A stretch of DNA of 42,767 nucleotides from the NCBI GenBank assembly GCA_025351645.1, contig JANXVN010000214.1, forward strand, positions 1 to 42,767, given 5' to 3'. Below the pieces are notes generated by a model that was given only the letters and a program-made list of their open reading frames with translations, was not told where the DNA came from and did no database searches. A program made the position numbers and the translations under genes. This DNA comes from Ferruginibacter sp. (lineage in GTDB: Bacteria; Bacteroidota; Bacteroidia; Chitinophagales; Chitinophagaceae). Positions 16,116-25,704 of this stretch are shown in pieces (positions within the stretch are counted from its first letter, which is position 1; each line of letters starts with the position of its first letter).

Positions 16116-17849
16116 ATGAAATTTATTAATAAAATAATTAGTACTAAAATTTGGTTGCCATTAGCAATTGTGCTGTTAATAACGCTTAACTGGTTAGGGT
16201 CGAAATATCACACAAGGATAGACCTTACGGATGAAAAACGGTTTACGCTTTCGCATTCCACAGAATCTATTTTAAAAAATCTGGATAGCACAGTTGATAT
16301 AACTGTTTTATTAACCGGGGATATAAAATCCGAATTCAAAAAATTATCTACCACCACCAAAGAATTGCTGGAAAATTTTAAAGATCAAGGTGGAAATAAA
16401 ATACAATATAAATTCGAGTTGCCTGGCGAAGGGCTGAATGATTCCTTAAAAGCAAATGTTTTCGATTCGCTTGTTAGCCTCGGTTTGCGCCCTACAAACC
16501 AGCAGGTTCAGGTAAAAGAAGGCGAAGGGAAAAACCAGCGCCAAATTTTTCCAGGAGCAGTTATCAGGTATGGTGGTCGAACAATTGCCATCGATTTACT
16601 GCAAGGGCAGGTGCAAAAAAATGTGTTTAATTCAGATGATGTTTTAGACAAACAAACTTTAAACAGCGCAGAAGCTTTATTGGAATATAAATTTGCCAAT
16701 GCCATCCAAAAATTAACCCAAAAAGAGGTACCTGTTGTAGCGTATGCGTATGGCAATGGCGAACCCCCTTACAATTTTTTACCTGTAAACGATGTGTTTG
16801 AAACGCTTGGCAAAAATTTTATTGTAGATACTGTAAATGTGAGGTCGCAGCCATTTTTAAAACCGGAATACTCCACCATTGTAATTGTAAAGCCTACTGA
16901 AAAATTTAGTGACGATGATAAATTTAAGCTAGACCAATATGTAATGAATGGCGGGTGTTTATTATTTTTTATGGATGTACTGTATGCAGAAAGGGATAGC
17001 CTGCAAAATGGCGAATTGATTACGTACTCAAGAGACCTTAATATAAACGACCTACTTTTTAAATATGGTGTGCGGATAAATACCGATTTGATTGCTGATA
17101 AGCATTGCGATAAAATACCCGTAGAAGTAGGCTCGGTAGGAGGGCAAAGCCAAAAGCAATTGTTGCCCTGGCCTTATGCGCCTTTATTGCAGCCCGGTTC
17201 TGATAACGCTATTGTAAAAAACGAAGCAGATGTGTTAGGGCAGTTTGCAAATTCTATCGATACGGTTGAGGCAACAGGCATTACTAAAACGATACTGTTA
17301 TCGTCTTCTACAAATGCGTACACATTGCCTACGCCCGCAAGGATTGAATTAAATAGTTTAAAGACCATTGAAGACATAACCAGGTTTAACCGTAAAAACA
17401 TACCAGTGGCCGTTTTGCTGGAAGGGAAATTTAAAAGCATGTACGCTAACCGTGCCAGCCAGGCACAACTAGACACATTAAAAAACTATAACCTCACCTT
17501 TGCAAAAGAAAGCAATGCGCCAGGCAAAGTAATAGTAGTGGCAGATGCTGATATTGTACTAAACCAAGTTTCAGAAACCGTAGGCCCTTTGCCGATGGGT
17601 ACCAATAAATTCACCAAAATTCAATATGCCAATAAAGATTTCTTTTTAAATTGTACTGAATATCTTGCCAATAAAAACAATATCTTAGATGCAAGGGCGA
17701 AAGACTATACGCTTCGTTTATTAGATGTACAAAACACACAAGCCCAGCGTTCGTTATGGCAAATGGTAAATATAGCCGCGCCTATTTTACTAGTATGCTT
17801 GTTTGGCTTTGGCTACCAATGGTGGCGTAAAAGAAAATACACTAAATAA
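16116..17849 (+). CDS. gldG: gliding-motility ABC transporter auxiliary protein GldG
   Basis: This 577-residue protein has an N-terminal membrane segment (residues about 11-26) followed by SKYHTRIDLTDEKRFTLS, the hallmark GldG opening. A large extracytoplasmic domain follows, and a C-terminal membrane helix (IAAPILLVCLFGFGYQWW) precedes a basic tail. Length and order match GldG of the ABC-type gliding transporter. It is 10 bp downstream of gldF and 5 bp upstream of the terC-like gene, so one operon is likely. Gliding itself cannot be inferred from these two genes alone, since many non-gliding Bacteroidota keep them. Confidence 0.9.
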   Translation: MKFINKIISTKIWLPLAIVLLITLNWLGSKYHTRIDLTDEKRFTLSHSTESILKNLDSTVDITVLLTGDIKSEFKKLSTTTKELLENFKDQGGNKIQYKFELPGEGLNDSLKANVFDSLVSLGLRPTNQQVQVKEGEGKNQRQIFPGAVIRYGGRTIAIDLLQGQVQKNVFNSDDVLDKQTLNSAEALLEYKFANAIQKLTQKEVPVVAYAYGNGEPPYNFLPVNDVFETLGKNFIVDTVNVRSQPFLKPEYSTIVIVKPTEKFSDDDKFKLDQYVMNGGCLLFFMDVLYAERDSLQNGELITYSRDLNINDLLFKYGVRINTDLIADKHCDKIPVEVGSVGGQSQKQLLPWPYAPLLQPGSDNAIVKNEADVLGQFANSIDTVEATGITKTILLSSSTNAYTLPTPARIELNSLKTIEDITRFNRKNIPVAVLLEGKFKSMYANRASQAQLDTLKNYNLTFAKESNAPGKVIVVADADIVLNQVSETVGPLPMGTNKFTKIQYANKDFFLNCTEYLANKNNILDARAKDYTLRLLDVQNTQAQRSLWQMVNIAAPILLVCLFGFGYQWWRKRKYTK

Positions 17850-17854
17850 AAACA

Positions 17855-18811
17855 ATGGATAAAACGGAAATTATATACCTGGTTTTTTGTGCCGTAATTT
17901 TAGTGGCCTTAGTTTTTGACCTTGGCCTGCTCAGTAAAAAAAACCATATAGTAACCTTAAAGACTGCCCTTATACAAACATGTTTTTGGGTATTTTTGTC
18001 ATTGGCTTTTTGCACTTTTATTTGGGTGCTTAACGAAGGCGGGAATGGTAAAACTGATGCTATATCTTACATATCGGCCTACCTTTTAGAATGGTCGCTA
18101 TCTATTGATAATATTTTTGTGTTTATCATCATTTTTAATTTCTTTAAAGTAAAGCCAATTAATTATTCCCGTGTATTGTTGCTGGGTATTTTAATGGCAA
18201 TTATTTTTCGTATTATTTTTATTGCCATTGGCACCACACTAGTTGCAAGGTTCGATTGGGTGATGTATATCTTCGGCGTATTTTTAGTTTATACCGCTAT
18301 AAACATGTTTAAAAGTGATGACCAAAGTGAATTTCAGCCAGAAAAAAATTGGGCTTTAAAAGTATTGAAAAAAATTATGCGCACTACCGACCAGGAACCG
18401 AAAGGCCGCTTTTTAATTGTACAAAATAAAAAAGTATTCTTTACTACTTTAGCCATGGTAGTGGTTATGCTGGGCTTGATAGATATTGTTTTTGCAATAG
18501 ATTCTATACCGGCGGTATTTTCTATCATTCCCGACCCCACAAAAAAAATGCTTATTTACTCCTCTAACATATTTGCAGTGCTTGGCTTAAGAAGCCTTTT
18601 TTTTCTATTACAAGGAGCCGCTAATAAATTTAATTACTTGCAGCAAGGCATTGCTATTGTATTACTATTTATCGGCGTAAAAATGCTGATAAATAAATGG
18701 GTACACATGCCTACCAGCATCTCCTTATTGGTAATTGTGGTTTGTATAAGCGGGTCTATTTTTTATTCTATCTGGCATAAAAAAAATGAGGCGCAGGATG
18801 CTGTCCATTAA
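17855..18811 (+). CDS. TerC-family integral membrane protein
   Basis: The 318 residues contain about eight membrane segments and both TerC motifs: EWSLSIDNIFVF near residue 80 and DIVFAIDSIPAVF near residue 210, each with the conserved Asp in the membrane. TerC/Alx proteins are linked to manganese export and metal-stress tolerance. The gene starts 5 bp after gldG. Whether it cooperates with secretion or simply shares the transcript is unknown. Confidence 0.9.
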   Translation: MDKTEIIYLVFCAVILVALVFDLGLLSKKNHIVTLKTALIQTCFWVFLSLAFCTFIWVLNEGGNGKTDAISYISAYLLEWSLSIDNIFVFIIIFNFFKVKPINYSRVLLLGILMAIIFRIIFIAIGTTLVARFDWVMYIFGVFLVYTAINMFKSDDQSEFQPEKNWALKVLKKIMRTTDQEPKGRFLIVQNKKVFFTTLAMVVVMLGLIDIVFAIDSIPAVFSIIPDPTKKMLIYSSNIFAVLGLRSLFFLLQGAANKFNYLQQGIAIVLLFIGVKMLINKWVHMPTSISLLVIVVCISGSIFYSIWHKKNEAQDAVH

Positions 18812-18836
18812 TCATTCATCCCTTTAAAAAAATTAC

Positions 18837-21344
18837 TTGTATACTATATTTCAAATTGCGCAAATAATAAAAGCCGATTGGTTGCAGCAAAGGGAAGATT
18901 TTCCAGTGCTGCACATTTTATTAGATAGCCGTAAATTATTATTTCCAGAAAGCTCTTTATTTTTTGCGCTTGGCGGCCCAAGAAGAAATGGGGATTCATT
19001 TATAAAAGAGCTGTACCAAAAAGGAGTAATTAATTTTGTGGTAGATGAAGCCATTGCTGAGCAAGCGTTAGCGCAATACCCGGCGGCTAATTTTTTATTA
19101 GTAAGCGATGTGCTGCAAGCCTTGCAATTACTTGCTGCCCATCACCGAAAACAATTTGCCATACCAATAATTGGCATTACAGGCAGCAATGGCAAAACAA
19201 TTGTAAAGGAATGGCTGTACCAATTATTAAGTAATAATTACAATATTGTAAGAAGCCCTAAAAGTTATAACTCGCAAATTGGTGTGCCGCTTAGTGTTTG
19301 GCAAATGAATAAAAGGCATACGTTAGGTATATTTGAAGCGGGTATTTCTCAGCCCAATGAGATGCAGCATTTAGAAAAAATTATTGAGCCTACCATAGGC
19401 GTATTCACTAATATCGGGCAAGCGCATAGTGAGGGCTTCCTCAACATACGGCAAAAAATAAATGAAAAGCTAAAGCTTTTTTTGCATGCAGAATTATTGA
19501 TCTACTGTGCTGACGGCCCTGATGTAAATGCAGCTGTAAGCACGTTCGCAAACAATGTGCGGCACAACGATGCGTTCCAACTTTTTTCGTGGAGCAAAAA
19601 TACAAAGGCACATTTGCAGGTCATATCTGTAGAAAAAAAACATGAATACACCATAATATATGCCAACGACCAAAGGGCAACGGATATTGATCGTTTCATC
19701 AGCATCACTATCCCTTTTACAGATGAAGCAGCTATTGAAAACGCTATTACCTGCTGGTGCGTATTGCTGCATTTAAAAATAGATGATGCCCTCATTGCAG
19801 AAAAGATGCAACAATTAAGGGCGGTTGAAATGCGGCTTGAGCTTAAGCAAGGCGTCAACAATTGCTCTATCATCAACGATAGTTATAGTGCAGATATAAA
19901 TTCATTGACCATTGCGCTGGACTTTTTAGCCCAGCAGCAACAACATCCTAACCGTACATTAATATTGAGCGACATTTTACAATCTGGCAAAAACAGCCAT
20001 GAACTGTATGCTGATGTAGCTGCCATTTTACAACAAAATAATATTAATCGTTTCATTGGCATCGGCCCGGAAATTTCAAAGCAGCAAGAAGCTTTTAAAA
20101 ATATACCGCAATCTTTTTTCTTTGCTTCTACCACCGATTTTAAGCAGCAATTTTATACGTTTCATTTTTATAATGAAACGATTTTGTTGAAAGGAGCCAG
20201 GGTATTTGAATTTGAACAGATAAGCCATTTACTGGAAGAAAAAGTACACCAGACAATACTTGAAATAAACCTTAATGCCATAACTTATAACCTAAAGCAG
20301 TACCAGCAATTACTAAACCCCGGCGTTAAAGTAATGGCCATGGTAAAAGCTTTTAGTTATGGCAGCGGTAGTTTTGAAATTGCTAACCTGCTACAATTTC
20401 AGCAGGTAGATTATTTGGCGGTTGCCTATACAGATGAAGGCGTGGAACTGCGCAAGGCCGGCATAACGCTACCTATTATGGTAATGAATGCTGAAGAAGT
20501 AACGTACGATTTAATGGTACAATATAACCTCGAACCAGAGCTATTTTCGTTTCAGATACTATCCGGTTTTGAACAATATTTGTTACAGAATGGCATTACC
20601 AATTACCCTGTACATATAAAGCTGGATACAGGCATGCATCGCCTGGGCTTTGAGGCGACAGATATACCCGCATTATTAAAAGTACTTCAATTATCTGCCG
20701 CCTTTAAAGTGCAGTCTGTTTTCTCTCACCTAGTTGGTAGCGATGCAGCGGAGCATGATGGCTTTACCCAAACACAGGCCAGCATCTTTTTAACAAGCTG
20801 CGATGCCTTGCAAAAGGTGGTCGGTTATCCGTTTATAAAACATATTGGCAATACCTCCGCCATTCACCGCCATAAAAATTTGCAGTTGGATATGGTTCGT
20901 TTGGGAATTGGTTTGTATGGCATAGATAGTAGCCCTGAAATGCAACAAAAATTGAAAAATGTTACCACACTAAAAACCACCATCTCGCAAATAAAAAAAG
21001 TAAAAGCAGGCGAAACAGTTGGCTATAGCAGAAAAGGCATTGTTATTAAAGACTCGGTAATTGCCACTGTGCGTATTGGCTATGCCGATGGTTACCCAAG
21101 GGCTTTAAGCAATGGTAACGGCAAAGTTTGGGTAAACGGTAGCCTTATGCCCGTTGTGGGCGTGGTTTGTATGGATATGACCATGGTGGATATTACCGGT
21201 AAAGCGGTTGAAGAAGGAGATGAAGTAATAATTTTTGGAGAAGCTTTATCTGTACATGATGTGGCAGAATGGGCACAGACAATACCCTACGAGATATTAA
21301 CGGGCATATCCCAAAGGGTAAAAAGGGTTTATTATGAAGAATAG
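18837..21344 (+). CDS. murF-alr: fused MurF-like ligase and alanine racemase, TTG start
   Basis: The 835 residues are two enzymes. Residues 1 to about 455 form a MurF-type ATP-dependent ligase with P-loop GITGSNGKT (113-121), which adds D-Ala-D-Ala to UDP-MurNAc-tripeptide. Residues about 465-835 form an alanine racemase with the PLP lysine K504 in AMVKAFSYG and the later RIGYADGYPR and MDMTMVD motifs. The fusion is known in Bacteroidota. The start must be TTG at 18837 (MYTIFQIAQII): an in-frame TAA lies 12 bp upstream and no ATG follows for about 150 codons. It lies 25 bp after the terC-like gene. Confidence 0.93.
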   Translation: MYTIFQIAQIIKADWLQQREDFPVLHILLDSRKLLFPESSLFFALGGPRRNGDSFIKELYQKGVINFVVDEAIAEQALAQYPAANFLLVSDVLQALQLLAAHHRKQFAIPIIGITGSNGKTIVKEWLYQLLSNNYNIVRSPKSYNSQIGVPLSVWQMNKRHTLGIFEAGISQPNEMQHLEKIIEPTIGVFTNIGQAHSEGFLNIRQKINEKLKLFLHAELLIYCADGPDVNAAVSTFANNVRHNDAFQLFSWSKNTKAHLQVISVEKKHEYTIIYANDQRATDIDRFISITIPFTDEAAIENAITCWCVLLHLKIDDALIAEKMQQLRAVEMRLELKQGVNNCSIINDSYSADINSLTIALDFLAQQQQHPNRTLILSDILQSGKNSHELYADVAAILQQNNINRFIGIGPEISKQQEAFKNIPQSFFFASTTDFKQQFYTFHFYNETILLKGARVFEFEQISHLLEEKVHQTILEINLNAITYNLKQYQQLLNPGVKVMAMVKAFSYGSGSFEIANLLQFQQVDYLAVAYTDEGVELRKAGITLPIMVMNAEEVTYDLMVQYNLEPELFSFQILSGFEQYLLQNGITNYPVHIKLDTGMHRLGFEATDIPALLKVLQLSAAFKVQSVFSHLVGSDAAEHDGFTQTQASIFLTSCDALQKVVGYPFIKHIGNTSAIHRHKNLQLDMVRLGIGLYGIDSSPEMQQKLKNVTTLKTTISQIKKVKAGETVGYSRKGIVIKDSVIATVRIGYADGYPRALSNGNGKVWVNGSLMPVVGVVCMDMTMVDITGKAVEEGDEVIIFGEALSVHDVAEWAQTIPYEILTGISQRVKRVYYEE

Positions 21345-21362
21345 CTTTTAAGAGAATTTAAC

Positions 21363-21523
21363 GGTAAGGCGGTAAGGCGATTTTATTTTTAAGATAACGC
21401 ACATTTTGCTTTTATAACTTGCCTTAAAATTGCGTGCCGCATAACTGGTAAAAAATTACTTGAAAAAATATGTACTGCTTACTGCCTTGGTTGCTATACC
21501 AAAACCCCTTATCGCCTTCCCGG
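21363..21523. repeat. imperfect inverted repeat in the murF-alr/lspA spacer
   Basis: The left arm is GGTAAGGCGGTAAGGCGATTTT at 21363-21384, and its near-complement is CCCCTTATCGCCTTCCCGG at 21505-21523, with roughly 75% pairing and about 120 bp between. It resembles the other interspersed inverted repeats of this window, but the match is weak. Confidence 0.3.
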
Positions 21524-21579
21524 CAAAAAAGCTTACAATAAAAAAACAAATTATGTAACCCCTTTAAAAGATAGGGAAT

Positions 21580-21587
21580 TATCTTTG
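21580..21587 (+). promoter_or_regulatory. lspA: -7 promoter box TATCTTTG before lspA
   Basis: TATCTTTG fits the Bacteroidota -7 consensus TAnnTTTG exactly and ends 9 bp before the lspA ATG at 21597. No clear -33 TTG is seen. A transcript from here would be nearly leaderless. Confidence 0.5.
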
Positions 21588-21596
21588 CAGCCTATT

Positions 21597-22265
21597 ATGA
21601 AATCAAGAAACGTAGCACTTATTATCCTTTTAGTTGTACTTGCCGACCAGGCGCTTAAGGTGTACATTAAAACTCATTTTTTATTAGGGGACTCGCATAA
21701 TGTTGTGGGCAACTGGTTCCAGCTATATTTTGTAGAAAATGAAGGCATGGCCTACGGTTGGAAATTTGGCGGCCAGGCAGGCAAAATATTGCTTACTTTA
21801 TTTAGGTTGGCTGCGGTAATATTTGGGGTATGGTACCTTGGCAGCATTATAAAAAAGAAATACCACAAAGGCTTTATAATTTGTGCTGCATTAATTTTTG
21901 CGGGCGCATTGGGCAATTTAATAGATAGCATGTTTTACGGTTTACTTTTTGAAGAAAGCTATCCCGGCCATTTAGCTGCAATGTTTCCTAAGCAAGGGTA
22001 TGCTAGTTTTTTACATGGCAAAGTGGTAGATATGCTTTACTTCCCCATAATTCACGATGTTCATTTTCCAAAATGGGTGCCTGTTTGGGGAGGTGATGAG
22101 TTTACATTTTTTCGCCCGATATTTAACCTTGCAGATGCATCCATCTCAACTGGCGTGATAGCTATTTTAATTTTTCAGAAGAGATTTTTTAAGCAAGTAG
22201 ATAACAAGCCGTACGATACGGTAGAAACCAATGCGGTGGTAAACGATGATGTACAGGTACTGTAG
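21597..22265 (+). CDS. lspA: lipoprotein signal peptidase (signal peptidase II)
   Basis: From the ATG at 21597 there are 222 residues with four membrane helices. The aspartic-protease motifs are GNLID (residues 106-110), GKVVDML with catalytic D145, and FNLADASIS with catalytic D180. The enzyme cleaves the signal peptides of prolipoproteins at the lipidated Cys. A long loop (residues about 113-140) and the 34-residue gap between the two catalytic Asp make it larger than the proteobacterial enzyme (about 165 residues), as is usual in Bacteroidota. A TTG at 21585 is in frame but overlaps the promoter box. Confidence 0.93.
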   Translation: MKSRNVALIILLVVLADQALKVYIKTHFLLGDSHNVVGNWFQLYFVENEGMAYGWKFGGQAGKILLTLFRLAAVIFGVWYLGSIIKKKYHKGFIICAALIFAGALGNLIDSMFYGLLFEESYPGHLAAMFPKQGYASFLHGKVVDMLYFPIIHDVHFPKWVPVWGGDEFTFFRPIFNLADASISTGVIAILIFQKRFFKQVDNKPYDTVETNAVVNDDVQVL

Positions 22266-22535
22266 TTTATTGTTTGGTGTTTTTTGTTTCTCGTTACTAA
22301 TTTTTAGCTTCTAAAGTAATATCAGTACACTCCATTTTATTAGGGCTATCAATTAAATTTAGCTTGTCTTCTTTTTAAACTGCCCATAAAATATACGTAT
22401 AAATGCAGTTGGCTGTGCCTGTGCCTGCATGGTGGCAAAAGCCCCTCATAGCTATTTTTGTACAAGGGAGTGACACAACAATGCCGCACAAAGCTTTTTA
22501 GTTTGGGCAATAATTTATTATTGCCAGCCTTGCTA

Positions 22536-24782
22536 TTACAGCTTTACTATCCGTTTAGTGATGGCCATATTTTCATAAAAAATAGTGATAGCGTACATAC
22601 CTGGTGCAAGGGCTTCAAGCCCATCAAGCTTACTATTGTTAAGGCTTTTTTTGCCATCGATAGTTTGCCTGTAAACAATTTTTCCATACATACCTGCAAT
22701 GCTAAAATTTACTTTGCCTGCATTAGGCAGCGTGTAAGCTATATTAACGGAATTATGGAATGGGTTGCTTACTTCAGCAACGGCAAAAACTGCTTTTTTG
22801 TTGCTTAATAAAATAATGTCGCTGTATTTAAACAAGCCATCCATATCTATCATTTTTAAACGGTAGTAAGCTGCGGCAATAATTTCCTCTTCATCAATAA
22901 GGCTGTAGATGGATGTACTATTGCTATTTCGCCCTTTAACTACGCCAATCTTATAATAACTTTTTCCATCTGTGCTTTTCTCTATTTCATAATGGCTAAT
23001 ATTTTTTTCGCTGCTGCTTATCCATTGCAGGCTGCTTTTTTTGTTGATGAGCTGGCCGTTAAAATCCGTTAATTGCACTTGTAATACTTTTGAACAATTT
23101 AGAATTTTAAGCATGGTGCTTTTATTGTTGCTGTAGCTGCAGCTGCTGCTGGCAAGGTTGTCTGCACCGGTTGCGGTAACAACCCTGTAGCGGCTTCCAC
23201 TATCCGCTAGTTGAACGATAAACGAAGGGTAGGTGGCAACATAGCTCCATTGCCCATTTGTAAGTGTAGGAGAGCCAGTGCCGCTTACGCCAGTATCATC
23301 CCAGGTGCTGCCACCATCGATGCTTCGTTGCCATTTAAAAAAAGTATAGTTAGGAAAATAGCATTTAACGGTAACCCTAAAATCTACCTGGGTACCTCCG
23401 CAACCAAGCAATACCGGCGTAATATTTAAATCTACATCCGGCTCGCAGGTAGCTAACGACACATCATCTATGGCCCAATCGTTGCCGCCTCCCCCGGGCG
23501 AATTATTACGGATGGTGAGCGTAAAAGCTGTTTGTGTTAGGCCGGTAAAATAGGTAAAGCCTTTTTTAGCCCAAAGGCCAGTGTACGGCAAGTCGCCGGT
23601 AGTATAATAATCAACGCCATCTAACTGATAAGTAAGGTTAGGCTTTACGCCTGGCGGATAAGGGCCATTAAAACCTGATGATGGATTAGATGAACCTTTG
23701 CCGTTAGAATCGCAAGAGCATTTGGAACAAATGTTCCTAAACCAGGCATTAAAATCATAATAGGTATTTGTACAAAGCCCGGTAATATTTTGTTGTATAG
23801 CAGGGCTTGTAGCATAGCTTGCATTTACTATAGCCATATAGCCGCCATTAGTGCCAACAGCAGCCGGGGCATTGCCCGCAGTAAGGTTTGCTGCGCCTGT
23901 ATGGTCACCAATTATATCCCATACCGAAAAAACCCTGGATGCATTGGGTACAGCAACTGAATTATTAGTAGCGCCAGTAGCACTGGTATTATTGGCAATG
24001 CCATAGAACCCATCATTAGGCTGGCCGCTGCTAAAATTAATAAAAGTGTAACCGGGCACAATGCCAGAGTTTGACCTGTTTTGTGTGGTGCCGCTGTTAA
24101 AAGAACCATTGTTTTCTATAATAGCATTGGCACCTATAAAATTATTACAGCTACCCAAATTTTTAAATACCGCAATTTTGTAAGCCGTAAAAGCAGCTGT
24201 TTTTTTAATGGTGCTTTGGGTATACCTGAATGCGCCACCCGGTAAAGTAATAATGGTGCCAAAAGCCAATGCAGGGTTTATCCTAACTTTAAAAGAGGCA
24301 ACCATAATACATACACCTCCATAAAAAGATGGCTTATCGCTACTAACTATAGTGCCGCCTGTTGCTGCGGTAGTAGTGGTACCAATAGCATTGGTAGCGG
24401 TGTTGCCAAGGTTAATGCGAAGGTTGTTGGCAGCTGCATTGTACATGCCATTGTCATCGTTGGCAGCATCTGTATAGGCACGAAAAGTAAGCCCTTCGTT
24501 AGTTATTATTTTTAACGAATTAGGCAGGTAAATAAAATCATTGCTGATGCTATCATTGTACCGCACCTCATCTATAGAATTAACGGTTCCTTTGCTGCTT
24601 ACCGCAATGGCAGACCGTATCTCCAGGGTATCGCCAGGCTCAAATGTACCGCCGGTTGCACCTTTAGAAATATTGGTATAACTTTTTCCTGTTTCAACCT
24701 GGCTTATGGCTGATAGGGGTTTAACCAGCCCCATCAAAATAAGCAAGCTGACGAATGTGGTGGAGCGTAAAGTTTTTTTCAT
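22536..24782 (-). CDS. T9SS-exported multidomain surface protein
   Basis: The 748 residues begin with a signal peptide (to about residue 27, SAISQ). A beta-rich N-terminal domain follows. Next is a jelly-roll-like domain at about residues 210-455 (FIGANAIIENNGSF, YDFNAWFRNIC, NDWAIDDVSLATC), of the kind found in adhesins and carbohydrate-binding proteins. Then come an Ig-like domain (FKWQRSIDGGSTWDDTG, about 485-500), a fibronectin-like linker (HYEIEKSTDGKSYYKIG), and a C-terminal type A sorting domain ending GMYAITIFYENMAITKRIVK. The C-terminal domain directs export by the type IX system and anchoring or release at the surface. Function is unknown. A CSKCSCDSNGKGS patch is Cys-rich and may be disulfide-bonded. 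Confidence 0.85.
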   Translation of the reverse strand: MKKTLRSTTFVSLLILMGLVKPLSAISQVETGKSYTNISKGATGGTFEPGDTLEIRSAIAVSSKGTVNSIDEVRYNDSISNDFIYLPNSLKIITNEGLTFRAYTDAANDDNGMYNAAANNLRINLGNTATNAIGTTTTAATGGTIVSSDKPSFYGGVCIMVASFKVRINPALAFGTIITLPGGAFRYTQSTIKKTAAFTAYKIAVFKNLGSCNNFIGANAIIENNGSFNSGTTQNRSNSGIVPGYTFINFSSGQPNDGFYGIANNTSATGATNNSVAVPNASRVFSVWDIIGDHTGAANLTAGNAPAAVGTNGGYMAIVNASYATSPAIQQNITGLCTNTYYDFNAWFRNICSKCSCDSNGKGSSNPSSGFNGPYPPGVKPNLTYQLDGVDYYTTGDLPYTGLWAKKGFTYFTGLTQTAFTLTIRNNSPGGGGNDWAIDDVSLATCEPDVDLNITPVLLGCGGTQVDFRVTVKCYFPNYTFFKWQRSIDGGSTWDDTGVSGTGSPTLTNGQWSYVATYPSFIVQLADSGSRYRVVTATGADNLASSSCSYSNNKSTMLKILNCSKVLQVQLTDFNGQLINKKSSLQWISSSEKNISHYEIEKSTDGKSYYKIGVVKGRNSNSTSIYSLIDEEEIIAAAYYRLKMIDMDGLFKYSDIILLSNKKAVFAVAEVSNPFHNSVNIAYTLPNAGKVNFSIAGMYGKIVYRQTIDGKKSLNNSKLDGLEALAPGMYAITIFYENMAITKRIVKL

Positions 24783-25670
24783 AGTTAAAGTGGTTAGAGG
24801 TAATCGAAAGTTTTATTGGTAAGAGGTAATGCATTGTTGATAGAAGCATAATACGCATTGGGTAAAAGCATTTATGCATGGCATTAAAAGTACTATTATT
24901 AAAAAAATAGCTACTTTTTGTTTCCGTATTTTTTATACTATACGTGGCTATGCAATTGCGGAAAATGTTATTACTATAAGAGGGCAATACTATTTTAAAT
25001 ATAAATAGGGATGGCTGCTGCAAAAAGCAAATAGTTTCAGGGGAATAAATTTTTGATGGCCGGATTTTCATAGCCTATTTTTTAATAACAATAGATGTTT
25101 TCAATAACAACGCTACTTTATTGCACTAATAACGAGTATTATTGAAATATATTTTAACCAATTTTTTATTTGGGTACCTGTTTTTTTTATTAACAATTAA
25201 ACAGCTGCCGGATGGTAGTTTTTTTTATTTTAGGGGATGTTTTTACGGCTTTTTGAACGATAAGTACAGGCGTTTATAGTACAATTACCTACCAATTAAA
25301 AGTGCCTTTACCCTAATAATTATAAGTATTTTGCCTTGCCAACTATTGATTGCATTTACTTCATTATGAAGCTAATTTGGTTGCGTAGCTAGTAGTAATT
25401 AATTGGTTATAAATGCCTAAAAAAATAAATTTGAAATTTTAAAAAAATGCCTTGCGAATTTTTTGTTAGCAGCTTCTGTGTTATAAGATTTTTTTTACGT
25501 TATTATTTTTTAAGTAAATACTAAGTAAGATAAACAAGGCCGGAAGTAACAATATTTTGGTTTTACATAAATTTAAAAAAAACGATTTTGTGCTTAAAGT
25601 GATTTTATTTTAAATTAAAGCACCGTTTAAAATTTAGATGTTTATTAGTGTGTAGTAAAATGTTTTAAAT
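24783..25670. other. 888-bp AT-rich spacer without a recognised gene
   Basis: This spacer lies upstream of the T9SS protein (leftward) and downstream of fumC (leftward). I find no ORF with protein-like composition. One 9-bp inverted pair (TTTCAATAA at 25099, TTATTGAAA at 25139) is the only structure noticed. The promoter of the T9SS gene must lie near 24790-24900. Confidence 0.5.
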
Positions 25671-25702
25671 GAAAAAGGGCATCCAATTGGATGCCCTTTT
25701 TC
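25671..25702 (-). terminator. fumC: Rho-independent terminator of fumC
   Basis: GGGCATCC (25677-25684) and GGATGCCC (25689-25696) pair around AATT. Flanking A5 and T5 runs extend the stem, making it fully self-complementary over 32 bp. It lies 2 bp beyond the fumC stop and would work in either direction. Confidence 0.92.
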
Positions 25703-25704
25703 AT

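Noticed and set aside
21585-21596. TTG at 21585 as the lspA start
   Set aside because: It overlaps the TATCTTTG box, and the ATG at 21597 fits homologues better.
24721-25071. 116-codon minus-strand frame overlapping the T9SS gene start
   Set aside because: It runs out of frame into the signal peptide region of the real gene and has low-complexity AT-driven composition.
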